A DNA stretch of 48,721 bases from Deltaproteobacteria bacterium. GTDB taxonomy: Bacteria > Desulfobacterota > Syntrophia > Syntrophales > UBA2210. Positions 8,043-15,285 of the stretch are shown piece by piece; position 1 is the first letter of the stretch, and every line of letters starts with the position of its first letter. Under the pieces are notes generated by a model that did not search any database, had not been told where the DNA came from, and worked only from the letters and a program-made list of their open reading frames with translations. The stretch spans positions 88,063 to 136,783 of the forward strand of contig JAFGTS010000013.1 in the NCBI GenBank assembly GCA_016933965.1. The letters are read 5' to 3'. The position numbers and the translations under genes were made by a program.

Positions 8043-9641
8043 TCATTCGATCTCGTCGATGTTCTCGGCGATGTTTTCACAGTGGTCCGAGATGCGCTCC
8101 AGGTGTATGAGAATATCGACAAAGATGGGCCCCGCTTCCGGCTCGCAGATGCGCTTGTAGTGCCGTTCCAGGTGGCGCGCCCGGGCGTCCTTTACCAGGT
8201 CGTCTATCCTGTCTTCCCGTTTGAAAATGCTTTCGATCATTTCGCTTTTCTTCTTCCGGATGAGCGAGACCGTGTCTGCAATGTTTTCCAGGACGAGGGC
8301 TTCTATATCGTGCAGGTCATTCATGGCCTCGCCAGTAAAGGAGATGTGCCGCCGCTGTTTCCTCTGGGCCAGCTCGGCCAGCGTCAGGGCGTGATCGGCG
8401 ATGCGTTCCGTGTCGTCGGTAATGGCTGAGTAGGAAAAGAGTTTCCGTGATACGTCTATCGACAACGACTCCAGGGGGATCTTGCAGAGATAATCACCGA
8501 CCTCATGGCGAAGATTGTCGATGACGGATTCAATGTGGTTGATGCTCTTCCTGTCGTTCGCGTTGTACCGGTCGATAAGCCTGATCGCCATGCCGCTCAT
8601 CCGCTGGGCCAGGACGATCTCGCGTTCCAGTTCTTTTCGCGCGCATTCCAGGGCGGCGGTGGTGTCGGGAAGCTGCCGTTCATCGAGAAACTCGGGCCAG
8701 AGAGGGAGCAGATCACCTTTGCCCGGCATCAGTTTTTCAACAAGAATGGAAATGGGCTTCAAAAATGGAGTGAAGACGATCACGATGATGATGTTGAAAA
8801 GGATATGACCGCAGGCTATCTGCTGCGCCGTCTGTGAAGAGAGCGCTTTCACCGCTTCGAGGAACAGGGGATACAGGGCGAAACAGAGCGCGGCCCCGAG
8901 CAGCTTGAACAGAAGGTGGGCGACGGCGCATTTTTTCCCTTCAATGTTGGCCGTGATGCTTGCCAGAAGCGCCGTGGCGGCCGTGCCGATGTTGGCGCCG
9001 AAGATAATGGGAAGCGCCGCGTCAATGGTTATCATGGTATGGAATGCCAGAATGGCCAGAACGGAAATGGTGATCGCCGACGACTGAATGACGGCCGTCA
9101 CGGCGAAACCGATGAGAAGGCCATAGAGTGGGTGCTCGATATTCCTGAGAAAAGAGATGAAGGAATCGCTGCTCTTGAGCGGTTCCGTCGCGTGGGAGAC
9201 AAGGCTCAGGCCGAAAAAGATAAGCCCGAAGTAGAGAAGGGCCTCGCCGGCCGGCTTCCATTTTCCCGTGCCGGCGAATCGGATGCCGCTCCCGATAACA
9301 ATGAAGAGAGGCGAGATATCGGTGATCTTCCATACCACGAGCTGGACGGTGAGCGTCGTTCCGATATCGGCGCCGAGAATGATCCCCAGCGAATGATAGA
9401 AGCTGATGAGGCCGGCGCCGACCAGACCCACGGCCAGGACCGATGTGGCCGAACTGCTCTGAAAGAGTATCGTCGTCAGGGCCCCCGTGATAATCCCGTA
9501 GACGGGTCTCTTTACGGAAAGGGCAAAATACTCCCGAATGCGTTTGCTGGTGAAATTCTTCTGGACCGTGTTGGTGAGCCAGACCATTCCCAGCAGGAAC
9601 AGGGTGATACCGGCTGCAAACACGAAGATACTCTGCACCAT
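8043..9641 (-). CDS. Na+/phosphate cotransporter family protein with C-terminal PhoU-like domain
   Basis: A 532-residue inner-membrane symporter of the NptA/PNaS family, importing phosphate with sodium. Two inverted-topology repeats carry the family's QSSS signatures: LFQSSSATSVLAV (about residue 60) and VIQSSAITISVLAI (about residue 160). About eight or nine hydrophobic segments fill the first 310 residues. The C-terminal 200 residues are helical and charged, resembling PhoU (IDDLVKDARARHLERH, ERISDHCENIAENI), as is usual for this subfamily. It is transcribed alone; a promoter and a palindrome lie upstream. Confidence 0.9.
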   Translation of the reverse strand: MVQSIFVFAAGITLFLLGMVWLTNTVQKNFTSKRIREYFALSVKRPVYGIITGALTTILFQSSSATSVLAVGLVGAGLISFYHSLGIILGADIGTTLTVQLVVWKITDISPLFIVIGSGIRFAGTGKWKPAGEALLYFGLIFFGLSLVSHATEPLKSSDSFISFLRNIEHPLYGLLIGFAVTAVIQSSAITISVLAILAFHTMITIDAALPIIFGANIGTAATALLASITANIEGKKCAVAHLLFKLLGAALCFALYPLFLEAVKALSSQTAQQIACGHILFNIIIVIVFTPFLKPISILVEKLMPGKGDLLPLWPEFLDERQLPDTTAALECARKELEREIVLAQRMSGMAIRLIDRYNANDRKSINHIESVIDNLRHEVGDYLCKIPLESLSIDVSRKLFSYSAITDDTERIADHALTLAELAQRKQRRHISFTGEAMNDLHDIEALVLENIADTVSLIRKKKSEMIESIFKREDRIDDLVKDARARHLERHYKRICEPEAGPIFVDILIHLERISDHCENIAENIDEIE

Positions 9642-9727
9642 GACCGACCTTTTTGAAGCGAAACGCGTAAGGGTGCATTGCCGATATGGTTCACTTCCGA
9701 AAGCGAACCGCTGGAGACCTTGTGGGC

Positions 9728-9757
9728 ACTATACTGAAGATTCCTATAAATTTCCAA
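9728..9757 (-). promoter_or_regulatory. Candidate promoter of the Na+/phosphate symporter gene
   Basis: On the minus strand, TTGGAA (9757-9752) and TATAGT (9733-9728) are 18 bp apart, matching 4 of 6 and 5 of 6 consensus bases. This places transcription start about 90 bp before the ATG at 9641. Confidence 0.45.
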
Positions 9758-9768
9758 TAATGTTTGTG

Positions 9769-9782
9769 CTTTACGCGTAAAG
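9769..9782. promoter_or_regulatory. Perfect 14-bp palindrome, possible operator
   Basis: CTTTACGCGTAAAG reads the same on both strands. It lies 11 bp upstream of the candidate -35 box of the symporter gene and 13 bp past the stop of the ABC ATPase gene. The position suits an activator or repressor site for the symporter; a Pho-box pattern is not evident. Confidence 0.4.
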
Positions 9783-9795
9783 AAGAAAAACGCTC

Positions 9796-10542
9796 TTACA
9801 GGATCTGGTCCAGAAACAGCTTTGTCCGGTCCTGGGTGGGATTTTTGAAGAAGTGTTCGGGAGTCCCCTCTTCGATGACGGCGCCGTAGTCCATGAAGAG
9901 AACACGATCAGCCACTTCGCGGGCGAACCCCATTTCGTGGGTCACCACGATCATGGTCATTCCTTCCCGCGCGAGGGTCTTCATAACATCAAGGACCTCA
10001 CCGATCATTTCGGGGTCGAGTGCCGAGGTGGGTTCGTCGAACAGCATCAATTTCGGTTTCATTGCCAGGGCGCGGGCGATCGCTACCCGTTGCTGCTGTC
10101 CGCCCGAAAGCTTGCCGGGATATTCGTTCGCCTTTTCCAGGATGCCGACCTTCTTGAGTAACTCAACCGAAATTTCAGTGGCTTCCTTTTTTGAGCGTTT
10201 CCGAACGACGAGCTGTGCGAGATTGATGTTCTCCAGGACGGTTTTGTGAGGAAAGACATTGAACTGCTGGAAGACCATGCCGATCTCTTCACGGACCCTG
10301 TTGATCTCCGTTTTAGGATCACTGATATCGGCACCATCCACGATGATATGTCCACCGTCGATGGTCTCAAGCTTGTTGATGGAACGGAGCAGAGTGCTCT
10401 TGCCGGAACCGCTCGGTCCGATTATGACCATCTTTTCGCCGTCGTAGATGTCAAGCGAAACATTGTCAAGCGCCTTCAGGTTTCCGAAGAACTTGTACAC
10501 GTTCCGTATCTTGACCATGACATTGCGGTCATTTGCCGACAT
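9796..10542 (-). CDS. Polar amino acid ABC transporter ATP-binding protein
   Basis: A 248-residue ATPase of the GlnQ/HisP type that powers amino acid uptake at the inner membrane. Walker A is GPSGSGKST (42-50), the Q-loop is [12 protein letters not shown], the signature is LSGGQQQR (145-152) and Walker B is [12 protein letters not shown] with the H-loop VVTHEMGFA. It is the last gene of a three-gene leftward operon and overlaps the permease gene by 14 bp, indicating translational coupling. Confidence 0.95.
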   Translation of the reverse strand: MSANDRNVMVKIRNVYKFFGNLKALDNVSLDIYDGEKMVIIGPSGSGKSTLLRSINKLETIDGGHIIVDGADISDPKTEINRVREEIGMVFQQFNVFPHKTVLENINLAQLVVRKRSKKEATEISVELLKKVGILEKANEYPGKLSGGQQQRVAIARALAMKPKLMLFDEPTSALDPEMIGEVLDVMKTLAREGMTMIVVTHEMGFAREVADRVLFMDYGAVIEEGTPEHFFKNPTQDRTKLFLDQIL

Positions 10543-11341
10543 CGATCCGTTCCTCCATGATACTGACGAGTTTTGACAGAAAGAGGGTGATGATGAGGTA
10601 GATCAGGGCCACCATGGTATAGGTCTCGAAATAGGTGAACGATTCAGAGGCGAATTCACGACCACGCCTCAGGAGGTCCGATACGGCGAGGATCGATACG
10701 AGCGATGAATCCTTGAGAAGGGCCACGAACTCGTTGCCCACGGGGGGCAGAATGGTTTTGAACGCCTGGGGCAGGATGACGTGTCGCATGGCCTGCGAGT
10801 AATTCATTCCCAGTGATCGGGCGGCCTCCATCTGTCCCTTGGGGATCGATTCGATCCCCGCCCTGAATATCTCGCCCATGTAGGCGCCGTAGCAGACACC
10901 CATGGCGATGACGGCACTGACCGTAGCGGGCAGGTTCACGACCCTGCCCAGGGCGAAATAGATGTAGAAAAGCTGGACCAGGAGGGGAATGCCCCGGATG
11001 ACCTCGACATACACCGAAGCGATACCATTGATGATCCGGTTGCTCGATATGCGCCCGAGGCCGGTAAAAAGGCCCAGCACCAGGGCGAGCAGGATCGCTT
11101 CAACGGTTACCTCGAATGTAACCAGGACCCCATCCGGCAAAAATTTGAGAATTGCCAGATAGGGGTCCGGTTTTGTCAGAGCAAGATATGCGACGATGAG
11201 TATTGCACCGGCGAATGATACTCTCCACGCGGTGAACAGCCCTACGTCCTCTCTCTTGGGGATCGCCGCGCCGTCGCCGATTGCAATAACTGTTTTTTTC
11301 GGTTCTTCCTTCTTGCCGGTCTTTCTCTTTACTTGAGCCAC
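10529..11341 (-). CDS. Polar amino acid ABC transporter permease
   Basis: A 270-residue inner-membrane permease of the HisM/GlnP family. A charged cytoplasmic N-terminus of about 30 residues ([12 protein letters not shown]) precedes about five or six hydrophobic helices. The coupling EAA loop is visible as [20 protein letters not shown]. It overlaps the ATPase gene (14 bp) and the binding-protein gene (13 bp). A single permease gene suggests a homodimeric channel. Confidence 0.93.
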   Translation of the reverse strand: MAQVKRKTGKKEEPKKTVIAIGDGAAIPKREDVGLFTAWRVSFAGAILIVAYLALTKPDPYLAILKFLPDGVLVTFEVTVEAILLALVLGLFTGLGRISSNRIINGIASVYVEVIRGIPLLVQLFYIYFALGRVVNLPATVSAVIAMGVCYGAYMGEIFRAGIESIPKGQMEAARSLGMNYSQAMRHVILPQAFKTILPPVGNEFVALLKDSSLVSILAVSDLLRRGREFASESFTYFETYTMVALIYLIITLFLSKLVSIMEERIDVGK

Positions 11342-12084
11342 TTCGCCTCTAACTGTTTGTCGATTCCTTTAGCCTGGACAGCCTTGATCCCGGTGTTGAT
11401 CATATCGAGCAGTTCCGTATTCCCCTTCTGAACGACGATGCCGTAATATTCTTCCGTAAAGGGAGTGCCGACGATTTTGAATTTTTCCTTGTACTCCGCT
11501 TTCTGGAGAGCGAAGTCGGCCGCGACGGGCGTGTCACAGACAACGCCGTTGATGCGCCCCGCTGCCATGTCTTCAAAGGCGAGACCGATCTCATCGTAGG
11601 TCTTCAGCTCCACGCCATCATTTTTCTTCACTTCAAAAGCCCCTGTCGTGCCGAGCTGCGCGCCCACTTTCTGTCCCTTCATGTCGGCAAGAACGACCGC
11701 CTTCGAGTCCTTGGGAACGATCAGCACCTGGCCCGCATTGATATAAGGAATTGAGAAATCCATCGTTTTCTGTCGTTCATCGGTGATGGTGACTGAAGAG
11801 ATAATGGCGTCATATTTCCCCACGGCGATCCCGGCGAAAATCCCGTCCCAGGCGGTATTCTGATACTTGACCGCAAATCCCCCTTCCTTCGCGACTGCGT
11901 TCATGAAGTCAATGTCGAACCCGATGATCTCCTTGTTCGCATCGACCATCTCCATGGGCGGCCAGGTGGCATCGGTTGCAACGGTGATGACTTTTTCCGC
12001 CGCGCACACAGGACCGACAATCATCGGAGAGATGATAAAGCCGGCCACGACCAGCAACGCAATGATAATTCGATGAACCCTCAT
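11329..12084 (-). CDS. Amino acid ABC transporter substrate-binding protein (SBP_bac_3)
   Basis: A 251-residue periplasmic binding protein, first gene of the ABC operon. The signal peptide is MRVHRIIIALLVVAGF and onward, with likely cleavage after VCA-A near residue 29. The mature protein shows family 3 hallmarks: TDATWPPMEMVD, IGFDIDFMNAVAKE, WDGIFAGIAVGKYDAI and GTTGAFEVKK. The ATG at 12084 is chosen for AGGAGG (12090-12095) 5 bases upstream; an ATG at 12117 would place 11 extra polar residues before the signal peptide. Exact amino acid specificity is not readable. Confidence 0.94.
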   Translation of the reverse strand: MRVHRIIIALLVVAGFIISPMIVGPVCAAEKVITVATDATWPPMEMVDANKEIIGFDIDFMNAVAKEGGFAVKYQNTAWDGIFAGIAVGKYDAIISSVTITDERQKTMDFSIPYINAGQVLIVPKDSKAVVLADMKGQKVGAQLGTTGAFEVKKNDGVELKTYDEIGLAFEDMAAGRINGVVCDTPVAADFALQKAEYKEKFKIVGTPFTEEYYGIVVQKGNTELLDMINTGIKAVQAKGIDKQLEAKWLK

Positions 12085-12175
12085 ATCTTCCTCCTTATAG
12101 GTATAATGGTGAAACAACTACTATTTAAGGATATTCACTGTCAAGACAATAATATGACTATTATGCAGAATTGAC

Positions 12176-12294
12176 GACTTCGTAAAAGGTCCCTATGCTG
12201 TGCCCAGCTTCATCCTTCGTCATTGCGACGTACGCTTAAGTACGCCTCATTTCTCAGGATTCGTACGCCGTGCCTCTGGAGCTTTTTACGAAGC
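12176..12294. repeat. Dispersed repeat with inverted ends (GACTTCGTAAAA / TTTTTACGAAGC)
   Basis: A roughly 119-bp element bounded by imperfect inverted repeats (12176-12188 and 12282-12294, core CTTCGTAAAA). It contains three copies of GTACGC (12230, 12240, 12263), two of them in a near-palindrome around CTTAAG. The structure resembles a non-autonomous, MITE- or REP-like element. It occupies most of the 366-bp gap between the ABC operon and the DMT transporter gene; the remainder shows nothing clear. Confidence 0.6.
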
Positions 12295-12450
12295 CGAACC
12301 CCGTACTCAGGCTTTACGACTTCTTAGGGGTCATCAGAATTTATGGATTCGCCACCGTCGGCTGAAATGAATCCGTTATAATTTCGTTGCTTTTCCGCCG
12401 CGTTCGGATATATAGGGCTTCCTGTTGCCACGGGGCATGGGTGGATTCCT

Positions 12451-13377
12451 ATGATGGTACACAGAACACAGAGGATCGGGGCGGATGTTCTCCTTCTCCT
12501 GACCAGCTTTTTCTGGGGGTTGACCTTTGTCATCGTCAAAGAGGCGATCAGCAGGGTGGGGGTGTTTCTTTTCCTTTCCCAGCGGTTCCTTCTGGCCTTC
12601 GCGATCCTCCTGGTACTCAGCTTTGCCGCGCGACGCACCTTCTCAATGCGGGCACTGCGGCAGGGGATCGTCCTCGGCGCGCTTCTTTTCGGCGCATTCG
12701 CCCTGCAGACGATGGCTCTTCGATACACGACGGCATCCAATACAGCTTTCCTGACGGGACTGAACGTGGTTTTCGTGCCCATCGTCGGTTCTCTGCTCTT
12801 CCGGCAGCATGTTACATGGAGCATGAAGGTAGGCGTGATTATCGCGGCTATGGGGATGTACTTTCTCTGTACGAACGGTGACGGTCATTTTGGCCGGGGC
12901 GAGGTGCTTGCCTTTTTTTGTGCCCTGTCCGTCGCCGGGCATGTGGTCATGACCGGTGAATATGCGATGTCCAGTGACGTTTACTGGCTGACCACGGTGC
13001 AGATCGGGACGGTGGCGTTTCTCAGCACGGCTGTGGCGGGCATCCAGCGAGAAGCGGTTTTTTCCTGGTACCCCGAGATACTTCCGGCACTTATCATCTG
13101 TGTCATTTTTGCCACCATATTCGCCTTTCTTGTTCAGACCTCCATGCAGCGATACACGAGTCCAACCCACACGGCGATCATATTCTGCATGGAACCCGTT
13201 TTCGGCGCGCTCTGCGCTCACATAATGCTTGGTGAGGCTTTCGGGTCACGCGGCTATGCCGGGGCCGCCCTGATCGTGGCGGGCATGATACTCTCGGAAA
13301 TTTCCTCTATTGCGGGTGTTCCTTCACCTGAGGATCGTGTTGAGGAAGAACCGAAGGGTGTGGTCATGAAAGGATAG
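12451..13377 (+). CDS. DMT superfamily (EamA) transporter
   Basis: A 308-residue membrane protein with about ten hydrophobic helices in two EamA repeats. The first repeat begins ADVLLLLTSFFWGLTFVIVK and the second has the typical segment HTAIIFCMEPVFGAL. Such proteins usually export metabolites or amino acids; the substrate is unknown. The start is ATG 12451 or the next codon, with only a weak ribosome site (GTGGA). It stands alone between repeats. Confidence 0.9.
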   Translation: MMVHRTQRIGADVLLLLTSFFWGLTFVIVKEAISRVGVFLFLSQRFLLAFAILLVLSFAARRTFSMRALRQGIVLGALLFGAFALQTMALRYTTASNTAFLTGLNVVFVPIVGSLLFRQHVTWSMKVGVIIAAMGMYFLCTNGDGHFGRGEVLAFFCALSVAGHVVMTGEYAMSSDVYWLTTVQIGTVAFLSTAVAGIQREAVFSWYPEILPALIICVIFATIFAFLVQTSMQRYTSPTHTAIIFCMEPVFGALCAHIMLGEAFGSRGYAGAALIVAGMILSEISSIAGVPSPEDRVEEEPKGVVMKG

Positions 13378-13451
13378 GAGGGTTATTGCCGAATCCGGTT
13401 GCGGCGCATCTGCAATGACATACTGGTTTTGTAGTGTACCGATGAGTTGCG

Positions 13452-13665
13452 GGATTACGGATTACGGATTATTCTTATGGGTACCTCGTTTGGTCTTTTT
13501 TTGTAGTGCGCCGATTTATCGGCGTTTTAAAAAGCGCCTGATGAATCAGGCAAGTACATTTCACATACGTTTCATGTTTATGTCACTTTGTCACTCTTTG
13601 AAAAGCGCCCGATACATGGGGCCGAGTCCATAATATAATCCGTAACCCGTAATCCTCTAATCCCG
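13452..13665 (+). repeat. Dispersed two-hairpin repeat, copy C (GGATTA-bounded)
   Basis: Copy C of a repeat also found near 21.4 kb and 22.7 kb. It has a GGATTAC-rich left tract (13453-13478), hairpin GCCGATTTATCGGC (13509-13523), T/A-rich spacer, hairpin GCCTGATGAATCAGGC (13536-13551), and a right tract of TAATCC units ending near 13664. It fills the gap between the DMT gene and the small DNA-binding protein gene. It is more diverged than copies A and B. Confidence 0.65.
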
Positions 13666-13667
13666 TT

Positions 13668-14063
13668 TCATAACTTCGTCTTTGAACCGTACATCTTCTT
13701 GCGGGATTTGAAGAGACGGGGAAGGAAACCCTGCCGTGGCGGGCCGCCTTCCTGCATGATGATACTTCCGTAGCCGCCGCTGAGTTCCCCCCGTGACAGG
13801 AACTCGTCATCGATAAGGGGTTTTTTATGTGGGGTCGAACCGGCGTCTTGGACCGGTTCGTTACGTGTAACGGGAATCACCGGTTTCTTTGCGAGGTTCA
13901 AAAGGGCCTTTTCAATGACCGCCGTGGTCGTTGCCTGAGACGCCTCTTTCTCGGCGTTCAGGATTTCCAGGGCACGTCCTGAAACCATTACGGTTATTGA
14001 CTTTTTTCCCTCAGCTTTTTTCTTCTCGCGCCAACGGCGCTGTCGTTCCTTTTCCCTGCTCAT
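13668..14063 (-). CDS. Small ribbon-helix-helix-like DNA-binding protein
   Basis: A 131-residue protein. A basic N-terminus (SREKERQRRWREKKK) leads into KSITVMVSGRALEILNAEKE and TTTAVIEKALLNLAKK, which fits a beta-strand, helix, helix pattern as in ribbon-helix-helix repressors. The C-terminal 70 residues are low-complexity and unrecognised. The ATG at 14063 is chosen because GAGAGG lies 6 bases upstream and the homologous-looking part starts there; an upstream ATG (14132) would add 23 unrelated residues. A palindrome overlaps the promoter region, consistent with autorepression. Family assignment is by pattern only. Confidence 0.6.
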   Translation of the reverse strand: MSREKERQRRWREKKKAEGKKSITVMVSGRALEILNAEKEASQATTTAVIEKALLNLAKKPVIPVTRNEPVQDAGSTPHKKPLIDDEFLSRGELSGGYGSIIMQEGGPPRQGFLPRLFKSRKKMYGSKTKL

Positions 14064-14083
14064 GGAGTGCCTCTCCGTAGCAA

Positions 14084-14100
14084 GTAACGTTACAAGTAAC
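14084..14100. promoter_or_regulatory. Palindrome GTAACGTTAC plus a further GTAAC, possible operator
   Basis: A perfect 10-bp palindrome (14084-14093) followed 2 bp later by another GTAAC (14096-14100) lies about 20 bp upstream of the small DNA-binding protein start. Short dyads and half-site repeats like this are typical operators of ribbon-helix-helix repressors. The link is inference. Confidence 0.4.
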
Positions 14101-14218
14101 GAATATATAGCAAAAGTATCATCGAGGGACAAGTGTTATTTTCTATTTTCAGGTTCTTCTGCCATTTAGTTTCGGAAAAGGGGTCAAGGGGTCGAGGTTT
14201 CAAGGGGTGCACATCCCT

Positions 14219-14989
14219 TCAGCCCAGCAGTTCATAGAGGATGATGGAAGCCGCAACGCCGAGATTCAGGGATTCAGTATCATCTCCGCCGTTGATCGAG
14301 ATACGGACAGCAGCCTCTCTGATGAGGGTTTGCGGAAGTCCTTCCGATTCGTTTCCCATCATAAAAATATACTTGCCGTCTTTTTTCAGGGACTGAAGCG
14401 GCTCACCGCCGCGGGGAACGGAAGCTGCCAGGTGGTAGCCGTTTTCCCGGGCGAATCGGGAAAGTTCGGTGTGATCGACGGGTGCGATGAAGGCCGTCTG
14501 GAAGAACGTTCCCGCTGTCGATCGAATGACCTTGGGATTATAGTGGTCGACGCAGAAGGGACTCAGTATGATCTGTCGAAGACCGAACCACCGGGCGGTT
14601 CTGACGATGGTTCCGAGATTACCGGGGTCCGAAACGCGGTCACAGTACATGAGGACCCGCGGGACCCCGGTGCTGAGAACGTCCAGAGAGAAACGTCGGA
14701 GCCGGCATACCAAAACGATCCCCTGTGATGTCTTTTCCGTTGAGAGGGTTTCCATGGTCTTCCTGGTACAGGAGTAGAGGGGAATCCCACCGGGCAGCGC
14801 CTCTCCAAGTTCGTCGATCATGGCATGTTCCAGGACGATGGACATCACCTCGTAGAGGGACCCCTCGCGGGCTCCTGCAAGGGCATTCATTCCCTCTGCC
14901 ATGAAGGTTTCCTGTTCATCACGGTACTTCTTCTGATGAAGCTTCCGTATCCATTTTTCCATGTTTTTCGAAAGGGGCGTGATCTCCAT
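14219..14989 (-). CDS. TrmH/SpoU-family RNA 2'-O-methyltransferase
   Basis: A 256-residue SAM-dependent RNA methyltransferase of the SPOUT class. The N-terminal substrate-binding domain contains EKWIRKLHQKKYRDEQETFM and the AEGMNAL motif. The catalytic domain shows motif 1 DPGNLGTIVRTARWFG, motif 2 IFMMGNESEGLP and motif 3 ESLNLGVAASIILYELL, which form the knotted SAM site. The target nucleotide (rRNA or tRNA) cannot be read from sequence. It lies upstream of the small DNA-binding gene on the same strand, 155 bp apart. Confidence 0.92.
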   Translation of the reverse strand: MEITPLSKNMEKWIRKLHQKKYRDEQETFMAEGMNALAGAREGSLYEVMSIVLEHAMIDELGEALPGGIPLYSCTRKTMETLSTEKTSQGIVLVCRLRRFSLDVLSTGVPRVLMYCDRVSDPGNLGTIVRTARWFGLRQIILSPFCVDHYNPKVIRSTAGTFFQTAFIAPVDHTELSRFARENGYHLAASVPRGGEPLQSLKKDGKYIFMMGNESEGLPQTLIREAAVRISINGGDDTESLNLGVAASIILYELLG

Positions 14990-15075
14990 GATTCCACTGC
15001 TTTCCCGGGACTGTGACTCTACATATCATAGAAAGAGGTTCATCAATACAGGAAAAGCTGCAGAGGGACACATAG

Positions 15076-15091
15076 TTGTCGCATGTGACAA
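15076..15091. promoter_or_regulatory. Near-perfect 16-bp palindrome, candidate operator upstream of the octahaem cytochrome gene
   Basis: TTGTCGCATGTGACAA (arms TTGTCGCA/TGTGACAA, one mismatch) lies about 195 bp upstream of the cytochrome start and about 90 bp upstream of the divergent methyltransferase start. The pattern resembles sites of the CRP/FNR/HcpR superfamily. HcpR-type regulators control nitrogen-oxide genes in deltaproteobacteria, which would suit an HAO-like target, but the match is loose. Apart from this, the 296-bp gap shows no gene. Confidence 0.4.
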
Positions 15092-15285
15092 TAACCGATC
15101 TCTGATCCGTTCTCTGGGCCTGCCTCTGGTATCATGTCGCAACGACGGATACTGATACCGGACCAAGCATATGGGCCGTCTGAGAATTAGTTGTAACGTT
15201 CAATAATCGTTGATTTATCCTGCGGGAGCCGGTATGATGACCTCCAATATCCTCAGAAAACATGCACCGGCTCAGGGTTGGGGTT

